Source: Alphaproteobacteria bacterium
GTDB lineage: Bacteria; Pseudomonadota; Alphaproteobacteria; RF32; CAG-239
Direction: 5' to 3'
Length of the DNA stretch: 57,877 nt
NCBI GenBank assembly: GCA_017475705.1
Contig: JAFVFB010000014.1
Span: forward strand, 1-57,877
Both the position numbers and the translations under genes were made by a program. Each line of letters starts with the position of its first letter. Within the stretch, counting starts at the first letter, position 1. This document shows positions 49,944 through 57,877 of this stretch, one piece after another. The notes under the pieces are model-generated. The model saw only the letters and a list, made by a program, of their open reading frames with translations. It was not told where the DNA came from and did not search any database.

Positions 49944-52900
49944 ATGAAGATAAAAGCCGAAAAGTCTGTTTGTGCTGTTGTTGCTGCCTGTTGTGTGTTC
50001 AGCAACGCAGAGGCTTATGTTTATAAAGGACAATTAGCACCACAAAATTTTAATAAAATGTATGCCTATGCTGCTGCCGGCAGAGGGGATGTTTTGTATG
50101 AAGCAGTTAGCCGCGGTCTGAATATCGATACAGTCAATGCAGAGGGTGATACCGGTTTATGTGTGGCTGTTAAGCGGCATAATTATACTGCTTATAATGC
50201 TTTTCGCCAAGCTGGTGCGCATCCGCGGCATGCTTGTACTTATAGGATGTATGAGCAATATGAAGCCTTCTTAAGGTCTCATCAGGCTATGCCGGTTGTC
50301 TATAGTGCGTCGGCCAAGACGGCTGGAAGTTATGTTAGCGGTGAGCATCGCTGGTGGCCATGGGTATTAGGTGCTGCTGTCGTAGGCGGCGGTATTTGGG
50401 CTTTGAGCAGTGGTGGCGGTGGGCACCATAAAAAAAGTTCGACATCAGTGGCCAATCCTTCTTCGCCCTCTTCTCCAGCAGAAGGAGGGAATACCCAGCC
50501 TCAGCCAGTTGTTGATAGCGGTTCAGGGTTGGCTGGGTATATTAAAAATTATTCGCGTTTAATCAGCAGTGGTAAGGTTGAAAATACAGCAACAATTGAA
50601 AGTTCTAATTCTAATGCTGAAAAAGTGGTGGATTCCATACAATTTTTGCCGAATATGTTGGATAATTACTCTTATTTAAGAGCCTATGCCAAAACAACTA
50701 GAGGCGGAAGTTTTCACAATGCGCGCGGTGGAAGGTTGTCATTAGGTGATGCTGGGGTCGGCTTGGCTGCACATGGGGTAGGTTCTTTGGTTGCAAATGA
50801 TGGCAATATTTCCATAGAAGCGAAGAATGGTACAATCGGAATGGTGGCCAGTAATGGAGCTCAGGCTTTTAATGCAGCTGATGTCGGGGTGGGTTCGAGC
50901 AGTTCTGATGATGGGATTATTCGTTTCATTTTTAAGGGTAATCGTGAAGGGGATGCGTTGGTTGGTATGTATGGCGATACGCATTCTACCATTGCTAATT
51001 ATGGTCGGATTATCGGCAGTACTTCGATGGCAGAGGTTTCTGATGAGGATGGCGGGTCTGGTATTTCCGGTTTGATTTCTGATGTTACGGAAGGAACAGA
51101 ACTGTTTGAGATGCCGTCCAATTCCGGTACACTGTTGGGGATGTCATTGTTTGATTTTTATAATGGGACAGATCTAAGCTCTAATACAGTAAAAGCGCAA
51201 AATTATGGTGAGATTACATTGCAAGCCGGTAATAATAACGCCTCCAGTGCGGCAATCAGTCTTATCGGGATGGGCAGCTATTTAGATGATAATTTCTTAA
51301 ATGGTAAAAATAATCCGGCCTTAGCAGAAAAAATGGTGCTGGAAAATTTTGGGCAAATAGATTTGTCTTACCAGAAAACATATAATATTGCTTCTGATGC
51401 TCTTAAACTTGGAAATGGCGGTGTTATCGGCATGCGTGCAGACGCGGCAACTTCTGCTGCCAATCAGGGAACAATTAAGATTGATATGCAAGCCACAACG
51501 ATTGTGACCGGTAATGATGTTGCTACGGGGATGTTGTCTGTCCATGGTGCAGAGTTGGTTAATGGTTCTGCACAAACAATTTATAATGGCAGTAATACGA
51601 GTACTGGCGGGACAATCCGGATGGTTAATGAAGCCACTTCCGGCGGTGTGTTTTATGGAATGTTAGCCGCTAAAGGAAGCGGCGCACAAACCGGTTTATA
51701 TAAATGGCAATTGCCGCAGTTGCATAATTATGGTTTGATTGATATGCAGGTTAGCAATTCTTTTGCGATGGCGTCTTTTGCCGGCGGTTCGGTTATTAAT
51801 GATGGCGTGATTAATTTAGGGTCGGAAAACGGACAATCTTATTATACTAACAATAAAGGGTTATATGCTGATGGCGCAGACACAACTGAAGAGGTGTCTT
51901 TAGTTAATAATGGTATTATTAATATTCATTCAGAGAAATCATCAGCGATTTATAATGCCTTTTCTGGTTCAGTTACACAGACGAATACCGGTACGATTTA
52001 TCTTTCTAATAAAGCAACACAATCTAAGGTTTTTGGGGGTAATTATTCTACGGCTATTAACAGCGGTGATGTTTGGTATAAAGTCGGTAATAGTGATACG
52101 TTTGTTTTGCCAAGTGGTTATGCTCGTGATGTGGGAATTAATGTTCAAAATGATCCCGTGGCGTCGGCAATTATTTCTTCAAGTGCTGATGGGGTATCTA
52201 AACAGTATGTGGTTAATGAGAGCAATGGTACAATCACTTTAGGTGGTGTGCGAGATAAAAATACCGATTATGGCGGAACCTTCGGTACAGCCGCTATTCA
52301 AGTGTCTAAGCAAGGGTCGGCAGATAATAAAGGGGCTATTATTCTTAAAGGATATGACCATGATATTTCACAATATAATGTTGCGATGTGGTTGGATTCG
52401 ACGGCTACAGCGGAGGCTTATGCTCATAATTACGGAACAATAACGATAGATGCTAATAATGCTGTAGGAATTCGTAATGATGGCAGCAATGCGTCAGTTA
52501 CTAATTTTAATAAAATTTATGTTAATGGTGCAAATAGTTATGGTATGGCTTCAACTCTAGCCGGAAATAATATCTTTAACGGCCGTTATGTAGGGGATAC
52601 AGCTGGTGCAAAAACCATAGCGCTACAAGGTGATGGCTCTGTTGCAATGTATGCGCGTAATGGTAATGTTTATAACTATGGGAAGATTTTGCTTAAAGCT
52701 GATAATGCGACAGCTTTTCTCTTGGATGGAGCACAGGCATCTATCTCAGCGGTTGGATCTATTCAGCACGATGCAGGGCTCAAAGGGGCAACTTATTTTT
52801 GGGTGGCCAATGGAAATGAGCTAAAATTAACAGCACCGCATGTCGTCGGGGCAAAAGATGCTCATCAAGTTGAGCTTGATAATACTGAGGATGTGGTTAT

Positions 52901-55655
52901 TGAAGGTTATACTTTAGGTCAGGCTACAGACGGTGGAAAAATAAGTTTCTCTGGTGATTTGAGTGCGCAAGTCAGCGGTACAGAATCGCGTTTGTTTAAG
53001 CTTAAAGGTGCTGCTTCAACTGGCAGTAACGGTGGAAAGGTTGCCGTTGATAATAAGGCTATCGGGGTGATGGTTGAAGATGGGGCTTTGTTTACACAAT
53101 TAAATGGGGCAGAAATTAATGTCAAAAATGATGGCCATGCAGCCATATATAGTACGGCAGGTAAAGTTATGGCAACTGCTGGTTCTGCAATTACGGTAGA
53201 TTCCCCTAAAGGTTATGGCATTTATGCTAAAGATATTAGTACAGTTAATAATCGTGGAACAATAGATGTTACTCAAGGTACGGCCATGTATCTTTCAGGC
53301 AGTACGGTTAATGATTTTACAGAGGGGACGAATGCCTCAGATGGTGTTATTCGGGTAAAGGGTAAGGAAAATATCGGGGTAGAGGTTCGGCATGGTGCAC
53401 GGTTTAACAATGCAGGAATTATTTCTGTCAGTGGTTCTAATATTAACGGAGAAGCTCCAGCCTATGCTATTTATTCTGATGCTGAAGTTATCAATCAACC
53501 ATCTGGTCGTATTGATGTTTATGATAATAGTTATGGTATTTATACAACCAATGGGAATGTGACGAATAACGGTACAATTAATGTTATGTCAAACAGTGCT
53601 TATGGCATTTATAATACCAGTGAGCTTAATGCTGTGCAAAATGGTGGCAATGTGGTGGTCAAGAGTGGTACAGGTTTATATGGTATGGTGAAAAATACTG
53701 GTACGGTTGATGTTCATAATGATTCCATAGGCGTACGCAGTGAAAATTATGAATTTAGTAATTCCGGTAGTATTAATGTATATGGTGGTCAGGGTGTTGT
53801 CGGTGGTATAAATAATTCTGGTGATATTAATGTTTATAGTGGTACAGGGATTAAAGGCAAAGGGCAGAATCGAGGAAAAATAGTGAATAACGGTTTTGCT
53901 GGTGTGCATGTCACCGGTGAATTTTTTAATACTTCTGCCGGTACAATTTCCGGAACAGGGTATGGCGCTTACGTAGACCGCAATGGTCGTTTTACAAACA
54001 GCGGTGTCATTGATATGGACAGTGGTACAGGTATTTATGTTACTAATGGCGGGCAAGGGATTAATACCGGTAAAATTAATATGAATATGGGGACAGGAAT
54101 GTATGTCACCAGCGGTGGTTATGGTAAAAATTTGGGAACGATTTTGATTGCAAAAAATGGCACGGGTGCCTATGTTGAACATGGTGGTACCTTTGTTAAT
54201 TCCGGCAGTATTCAATATTATCAATCGCAAGGCGGTACTTGTGGTAATGTCGGAGGAACGTGCGAAAATTTGGATACTAAAATAGAATCTGCTGCCGCTA
54301 AAGGACCATTCTATCTGGAAAGTGATGCTAAGCTTATTAATCAAGGGGTGGTTGAGCTTAAAGGTGTTGATATTGATTTTGATTCTGGGGGGGAATATGT
54401 GCTCGCAGATGGCGGGGTATATAAAGCTACTAGTTTTAAAGGAAATGTAACCGCGCAGGCTGACATGGTGCAACAAGGTTTTGCGGATAGTTATGTCCAA
54501 ACGGCTGCTTTTGAAGGGGAAAATAGAGGTTTACAAATTCGTTCCGAATCGTATATGTTTGAGGCTGAAGCTGTTGATAACGGCGATGCTACAGATATAA
54601 AGTTGCTGCGTAAAGATTTTAGGGACTTAGTTTATGAGCAGGATGTAGCAGATTTTCTGGAGGTTAACTATCAGGCTGCGCAAAATGAAAAAATGTATCA
54701 GGCGTTAAAATCTGCAACGGATGCTGATGAATTTGAATCCCAAATTCAAAGTGAAACAGGTAAAAAGTTTTATGCAAATTTGCCGCGGGAAAATATGGCT
54801 GTTTTGCGTGGGCTTAATCAACAACAGCAGCAACGTATCCTCGTAGATGGTCTTGAGGGGAGTTTTGCTGATGTCAGTTATTTTAAAACTGGTAAAGACG
54901 GCGTAGCAGGCTTAAGTGATTTTGAGGATAATGTGTATGGTGTTTCGGTTGGCGGCGGCGCAGCTCTCAGCCGTTATTGGCATATTGGGGGTAGCGTAAC
55001 AGGGGCTTATGTCGATAGTGATTATGATGATATTCATTCTTCTCGTCAAAATAAAGTGTTGATGGCCTTCTTGCCAATTATGTATCAAAATAACCGCTTT
55101 AAGTTTTTGGCAACTCCAGAGTTGGGAATCGGTTATGGTTCATATAAACGGCGGACGCTTGCAAATGATTATAAAGCAGATACTTTTGATATCTATTATG
55201 GAGTGTATAATCACGCTGAATATAGTGTAGACGTTAAGGTGGCTGAATTGGTTGCTGAAGCAGAGCTTAATTTGCAGGGGATGAAAATGACAACAGACCA
55301 TGAAAAGAGCGGATTAAAATTGCATGATGTTGATGCTACTTCGCTTGAAGGTGGTATAGGGGTTAAAATCCGCAAACGAATTCAGTTGGCAAAAGAGCGT
55401 GAGTTGATATTGGCTTTGGGGACTAAATATTATCATGAGTTTTTAGATCCGTATCAAAATTTAACGCTTGGTACACGCGGTACGGCTGCTAAATATCGTT
55501 TAAAAGGATATGATGAAGGGAATGATCGCTTTAGAACTTCTGCAGAAGCTGCTTATCGTGATGGTCCTTTTACTCTTTCTGCTGAAGTGGTGCATAATGC
55601 AGAAAAAGAGAGTAATGTTGAGGGAGCTGTTAATTTGCGCTACAATTTCCGATAA
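49944..55655 (+). CDS. Giant autotransporter with ankyrin-like head, membrane segment and beta-helix passenger
   Basis: 1903 residues. A signal peptide (about 1-24) is followed by two ankyrin-like helical repeats (about 38-95, YAAAGRGDVLYEAVSRGLNI, NAEGDTGLCVAVKRHN), then a hydrophobic span WWPWVLGAAVVGGGIWAL (about 137-155) and a Gly/Ser/Pro-rich linker. From about 200 to 1590 runs a beta-helix passenger of roughly 20-residue units of the form NxGxIxV...GTGIYV, denser near the end. The last ~265 residues (from about 1640) form the autotransporter barrel (YGVSVGGGAALSRYWHIGG), ending YNFR, so the usual final aromatic is followed by Arg. It likely displays an adhesin on the outer membrane. No export partner genes are adjacent. 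Confidence 0.88.
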   Translation: MKIKAEKSVCAVVAACCVFSNAEAYVYKGQLAPQNFNKMYAYAAAGRGDVLYEAVSRGLNIDTVNAEGDTGLCVAVKRHNYTAYNAFRQAGAHPRHACTYRMYEQYEAFLRSHQAMPVVYSASAKTAGSYVSGEHRWWPWVLGAAVVGGGIWALSSGGGGHHKKSSTSVANPSSPSSPAEGGNTQPQPVVDSGSGLAGYIKNYSRLISSGKVENTATIESSNSNAEKVVDSIQFLPNMLDNYSYLRAYAKTTRGGSFHNARGGRLSLGDAGVGLAAHGVGSLVANDGNISIEAKNGTIGMVASNGAQAFNAADVGVGSSSSDDGIIRFIFKGNREGDALVGMYGDTHSTIANYGRIIGSTSMAEVSDEDGGSGISGLISDVTEGTELFEMPSNSGTLLGMSLFDFYNGTDLSSNTVKAQNYGEITLQAGNNNASSAAISLIGMGSYLDDNFLNGKNNPALAEKMVLENFGQIDLSYQKTYNIASDALKLGNGGVIGMRADAATSAANQGTIKIDMQATTIVTGNDVATGMLSVHGAELVNGSAQTIYNGSNTSTGGTIRMVNEATSGGVFYGMLAAKGSGAQTGLYKWQLPQLHNYGLIDMQVSNSFAMASFAGGSVINDGVINLGSENGQSYYTNNKGLYADGADTTEEVSLVNNGIINIHSEKSSAIYNAFSGSVTQTNTGTIYLSNKATQSKVFGGNYSTAINSGDVWYKVGNSDTFVLPSGYARDVGINVQNDPVASAIISSSADGVSKQYVVNESNGTITLGGVRDKNTDYGGTFGTAAIQVSKQGSADNKGAIILKGYDHDISQYNVAMWLDSTATAEAYAHNYGTITIDANNAVGIRNDGSNASVTNFNKIYVNGANSYGMASTLAGNNIFNGRYVGDTAGAKTIALQGDGSVAMYARNGNVYNYGKILLKADNATAFLLDGAQASISAVGSIQHDAGLKGATYFWVANGNELKLTAPHVVGAKDAHQVELDNTEDVVIEGYTLGQATDGGKISFSGDLSAQVSGTESRLFKLKGAASTGSNGGKVAVDNKAIGVMVEDGALFTQLNGAEINVKNDGHAAIYSTAGKVMATAGSAITVDSPKGYGIYAKDISTVNNRGTIDVTQGTAMYLSGSTVNDFTEGTNASDGVIRVKGKENIGVEVRHGARFNNAGIISVSGSNINGEAPAYAIYSDAEVINQPSGRIDVYDNSYGIYTTNGNVTNNGTINVMSNSAYGIYNTSELNAVQNGGNVVVKSGTGLYGMVKNTGTVDVHNDSIGVRSENYEFSNSGSINVYGGQGVVGGINNSGDINVYSGTGIKGKGQNRGKIVNNGFAGVHVTGEFFNTSAGTISGTGYGAYVDRNGRFTNSGVIDMDSGTGIYVTNGGQGINTGKINMNMGTGMYVTSGGYGKNLGTILIAKNGTGAYVEHGGTFVNSGSIQYYQSQGGTCGNVGGTCENLDTKIESAAAKGPFYLESDAKLINQGVVELKGVDIDFDSGGEYVLADGGVYKATSFKGNVTAQADMVQQGFADSYVQTAAFEGENRGLQIRSESYMFEAEAVDNGDATDIKLLRKDFRDLVYEQDVADFLEVNYQAAQNEKMYQALKSATDADEFESQIQSETGKKFYANLPRENMAVLRGLNQQQQQRILVDGLEGSFADVSYFKTGKDGVAGLSDFEDNVYGVSVGGGAALSRYWHIGGSVTGAYVDSDYDDIHSSRQNKVLMAFLPIMYQNNRFKFLATPELGIGYGSYKRRTLANDYKADTFDIYYGVYNHAEYSVDVKVAELVAEAELNLQGMKMTTDHEKSGLKLHDVDATSLEGGIGVKIRKRIQLAKERELILALGTKYYHEFLDPYQNLTLGTRGTAAKYRLKGYDEGNDRFRTSAEAAYRDGPFTLSAEVVHNAEKESNVEGAVNLRYNFR

Positions 55656-55659
55656 TCAA

Positions 55660-56409
55660 TTATTTTTTATTTAATTCATATAAGGCAATGGCCGCTGCTG
55701 TCGAGACGTTTAGACTTTCGACATTGGGAGATATCGGTAGTTTGACGGATGTATCACAATTTTCTTGAACCAGTCGACGCATTCCCTTGCCTTCAGAGCC
55801 CATAATAATTGCAGTTTTGCCGGATTTGTTGATTTTATCGATGGTGGTTTGAGCATAGCCGTCCATACCGATAATCCAGAAGCCTGCTTGCTTGAGGTTT
55901 TCTATAGCACGATTAAGATTGGTGACACGGGCAATTGGTAAAAATTCGATAGTGCCAGCAGCGGCTTTATCCATAGCCCCTGATTCTATAGGCGAATTTT
56001 TGTCTTGCATAATTAACCCTAAGGTATCAAAAGCAACGCATGAGCGAATGATTGCGCCGATATTTTGCGGGTCTGTTACTTGGTCTAAAATTAAAATATG
56101 GCATTGTCCTCTTTGTTCACTTAATGCAATCAAATCAGCAATATCATATGTTTCCAGACGCGAACAAAAAAGAGCAAATCCCTGATGAACAGCTTCATTA
56201 CCAAGAATACGAGCAAATTCCTTTTTATCTGCAACTATATAAGATAAGTTTGGTGCGGTATGCTCTATTTCAGCTCGATTTTCTGACGTAATCAAAAGTT
56301 TATGAATCTGACGTTTAGGATTTTTCAATGCGCTTAATACCGCATGGCGTCCATAGATAATTAACTGGTCTTTGTTTTCTCCGTTGTGCGGTTTATTAAA
56401 TTTTTTCAT
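55660..56409 (-). CDS. rlmB: 23S rRNA (guanosine-2'-O-)-methyltransferase RlmB-type
   Basis: 249 residues. The SpoU/TrmH knot has the three motifs LDQVTDPQNIGAIIRSC, IIMGSEGKGMRRL and VKLPISPNVESLNVSTAAAI. The N-terminal substrate-binding region (IIYGRHAVLSALKNPKR) is that of RlmB, which methylates the ribose of G2251 in 23S rRNA in E. coli. It overlaps murQ by 14 bases and ends 5 bases from the autotransporter stop on the other strand. Confidence 0.92.
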   Translation of the reverse strand: MKKFNKPHNGENKDQLIIYGRHAVLSALKNPKRQIHKLLITSENRAEIEHTAPNLSYIVADKKEFARILGNEAVHQGFALFCSRLETYDIADLIALSEQRGQCHILILDQVTDPQNIGAIIRSCVAFDTLGLIMQDKNSPIESGAMDKAAAGTIEFLPIARVTNLNRAIENLKQAGFWIIGMDGYAQTTIDKINKSGKTAIIMGSEGKGMRRLVQENCDTSVKLPISPNVESLNVSTAAAIALYELNKK

Positions 56410-57292
56410 CTACTAAAACCTTTCTCAAAACACCACCATGTTGTTCTAATAGCTTTTTTGCCATTTCTGAACTACACTTTTTTAAACACATTACACAGGC
56501 TACTTTAATATTATTATCTGCTTTTATACGGTATTTATCGGCCTTTGCAAGTGGAATTTTGCAAATCGTGGCAATAATACGATTACCGCGCAAAATCAAT
56601 TTATCACATGCCAATTGTAAATCAATCATATAATTACCGTAAGTTTTTCCGATTTTAACCAGAGATGCGGTAGAAAGCATATTTAATACCATTTTTTGCG
56701 CTGTACCAGATTTCATACGGCTGGAGCCGGTAATTACTTCTGCTCCGACAGGTGTGACAATAGTAAGATCGGCAATATTTTTTATTTTTGCCTCAGGATT
56801 AGAGGTTATGGCTATGGTTTTAGCCCCTTTCTTTTTTGCTTCGGTTAGAACTGTAATAATGTATTGCGGGTTGCCGCTTGCAGATATACCGACAACCACA
56901 TCTTTTTTACTCGGTTTAAAATCTTTAAGGTGTTTTAAGGCTTCATTTTTATCATCTTCTGCTCCTTCGACAGAATGTCTTAAAGCATATTCTCCGCCGG
57001 CAATATAACCGATAATAACACCTTCTGGTACAGAAAAGGTCGGCCAACATTCAGAAGCATCTAAAACACCCAAACGCCCGCTGGTCCCAGCTCCAAAATA
57101 GGCTAATCTACCGCCATTGATTAGCGCAGCAGCAGTAATATCCACAGCTTTAGCAATTTCCGGTAATGCTTTTTCAACAGCTTTGGCCACTTTTTTATCT
57201 TCTTTATTTATTGCACAGACCATTTCTTTTGTTGTCATCAAGTCGATATTACGCGTTTTAGGGTTGCTGCGTTCAGTTAAAATATCGCTCAT
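56396..57292 (-). CDS. murQ: N-acetylmuramic acid 6-phosphate etherase
   Basis: 298 residues. SIS-domain signatures: LAYFGAGTSGRLGVLDASE, VVVGISASGNPQYI, and the family-specific GAEVITGSSRMKSGTAQKMVLNM. It cleaves the lactyl ether of MurNAc-6-P to GlcNAc-6-P, feeding amino-sugar recycling. Together with ampG it shows that muropeptide recycling is active here. AGAGGG precedes the ATG. Translation is coupled to rlmB by overlap. Confidence 0.96.
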   Translation of the reverse strand: MSDILTERSNPKTRNIDLMTTKEMVCAINKEDKKVAKAVEKALPEIAKAVDITAAALINGGRLAYFGAGTSGRLGVLDASECWPTFSVPEGVIIGYIAGGEYALRHSVEGAEDDKNEALKHLKDFKPSKKDVVVGISASGNPQYIITVLTEAKKKGAKTIAITSNPEAKIKNIADLTIVTPVGAEVITGSSRMKSGTAQKMVLNMLSTASLVKIGKTYGNYMIDLQLACDKLILRGNRIIATICKIPLAKADKYRIKADNNIKVACVMCLKKCSSEMAKKLLEQHGGVLRKVLVDEKI

Positions 57293-57365
57293 GGTTTTAT
57301 CCCTCTCTTTTTGCTTGATAAAAAAAGATTAATCGAAAAAACTTTAATATTTGCTAAAAAACATG

Positions 57366-57395
57366 TTGACATTATCGGAAAAATAAGTTTTTATT
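57366..57395 (+). promoter_or_regulatory. Candidate promoter of the tRNA-Tyr/tRNA-Gly/tuf unit
   Basis: TTGACA (57366-57371) is perfect; TTTATT at 57390-57395 (18-base spacer) is a weak -10. The next downstream genes on this strand are the two tRNAs and tuf. Confidence 0.45.
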
Positions 57396-57447
57396 CCTTC
57401 TGTCAGGTTGAAAGACTTTGTTCTTTTTCCTTTCGTGCGATTTTAGC

Positions 57448-57533
57448 GGAGGGGTGGCAGAGCGGTCAAATGCAACGGACTGTAAATCCGTCGACTTTCG
57501 TCTACGATGGTTCGAATCCATCCCCCTCCACCA
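57448..57533 (+). tRNA. tRNA-Tyr (anticodon GTA)
   Basis: Acceptor GGAGGGG/CCCCTCC, class II long variable arm, anticodon loop CTGTAAA in the ACGGA/TCCGT arm, T-arm GATGGTTCGAATCCATC and encoded CCA (57531-57533). Confidence 0.97.
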
Positions 57534-57586
57534 CTGTAAATCGCGCTAACAGGCATAGGTTTTTGTTTGAGAGTTTATTGGTTTGA

Positions 57587-57660
57587 GCGGGTGTAGCTCA
57601 ATGGTAGAGCAGAAGCCTTCCAAGCTTATTACGAGGGTTCGATTCCCTTCACCCGCTCCA
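57587..57660 (+). tRNA. tRNA-Gly (anticodon TCC)
   Basis: Acceptor GCGGGTG/CACCCGC, D-arm GCTCAATGGTAGAGC, anticodon loop CTTCCAA, T-arm GAGGGTTCGATTCCCTT and CCA end. It lies 53 bases after tRNA-Tyr and 65 bases before tuf, the classical tyrU-glyT-tufB-like order. Confidence 0.97.
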
Positions 57661-57725
57661 GTTTTCCTTCTATTCATTACCCGTGCCATAAACGCAATAT
57701 TTTAGATTTTTTAGGGTATAAATTA

Positions 57726-57877
57726 ATGGCAAAAGAGAAGTTTGAACGCAGTAAGCCACACTGCAACATTGGTACGATTGGTCACGTAGACCACGGCAAA
57801 ACAACCCTGACTGCTGCGATTACAAAAGTATTGGCAGAAGAAGGCGGCGCAAGCTTTACGGCGTATGATCAAATTGA
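57726..57877 (+). CDS. tuf: Elongation factor Tu, N-terminal part (partial)
   Basis: The first 50 codons are inside the window. [31 protein letters not shown] carries the P-loop [10 protein letters not shown]-Tu delivers aminoacyl-tRNA to the ribosome. The gene follows two tRNA genes, as tufB does in enterobacteria. The base composition is GC-richer than neighbours (for example CCACACTGCAACATTGGTACG), as expected for a highly expressed gene. Confidence 0.97.
   Translation, partial: MAKEKFERSKPHCNIGTIGHVDHGKTTLTAAITKVLAEEGGASFTAYDQI

Noticed and set aside
53676..54500. 274-codon antisense frame within the autotransporter gene
   Set aside because: It is a mirror of the repeated coding sequence (repeat-derived absence of stops), with no signal for start or ribosome binding.
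49944..55655. Repetitive bases in the autotransporter as a CRISPR or tandem repeat array
   Set aside because: Repeats are protein-level (about 20 residues, variable bases) with open frame throughout; no equal direct repeats with unique spacers.

Overview
The window looks like a chromosome segment of an AT-rich, host-associated alphaproteobacterium that ferments, of the kind seen in uncultured gut lineages. The main support is a full-length CtrA cell-cycle regulator with a GANTC site in its upstream region, which is an alphaproteobacterial trait. An aldehyde-alcohol dehydrogenase (AdhE) C-terminus and an L-lactate dehydrogenase point to fermentation. The exact lineage is my inference. Almost all of the segment is conserved housekeeping and envelope genes. 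I see no prophage, insertion sequence, CRISPR array or plasmid functions.

Layout. 1-5.1 kb: end of adhE, a lone acyl-carrier-like protein, a membrane-anchored family 8 glycosyltransferase, a Pif1-type helicase with a probably leaderless transcript, a secreted protein of unknown role, and ldh. 5.4-8.0 kb: acpP-fabF-mltG. 8.1-11.6 kb: polA (proofreading motifs lost), an unidentified structured RNA-like element just upstream of it, and a small decayed two-gene locus with its own promoter. 11.6-19.3 kb: a class A penicillin-binding protein, a small secreted protein, and the dTDP-L-rhamnose operon (rmlA-C-D-B) led by a DUF2207 membrane protein. 19.4-26.0 kb: a GlmU lacking its acetyltransferase half, a membrane protein and oligoendopeptidase F on the plus strand, then recJ-DUF502-metK on the minus strand. 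26.1-31.9 kb: a surface-glycan cassette with one GtrB-type polyprenyl-phosphate glycosyltransferase and three divergent paralogous multi-membrane GtrII-like proteins. 31.9-42.6 kb: DUF192 and BOF periplasmic proteins, infA, an overlapping operon murJ-DUF2333-Nfu-like-Bax-histidine kinase, ampG, a pentapeptide-repeat protein, tRNA-Ser and a Skp/OmpH-like chaperone. 42.7-49.8 kb: peroxiredoxin, greA, a DUF3015 protein, a DUF4105 (Lnb-like) outer-membrane protein, a sodium-coupled transporter, ctrA, a superoxide dismutase and a small lipoprotein. 49.9-55.7 kb: a giant autotransporter. 55.7-57.9 kb: rlmB, murQ, tRNA-Tyr, tRNA-Gly and the start of tuf.

The dominant theme is the cell envelope. Peptidoglycan synthesis and turnover (PBP1-type, MltG, Bax, MurJ, AmpG, MurQ, GlmU-N), rhamnose supply and glycan decoration (rml, Gtr cassette, GT8), lipoprotein or outer-membrane maturation (Skp-like, DUF4105) and a large surface adhesin-like protein all sit together. 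Oxidative-stress proteins (peroxiredoxin with a Cys-rich tail, SOD) fit an oxygen-sensitive gut organism.

The most interesting signals are: a perfect 16-bp palindrome between ctrA and sod that overlaps the -35 elements of both divergent promoters; the triplicated GtrII-like cassette; the ankyrin-plus-membrane-segment head of the autotransporter; the structured element upstream of polA; and the decayed locus containing an (ACAT)3 tract.
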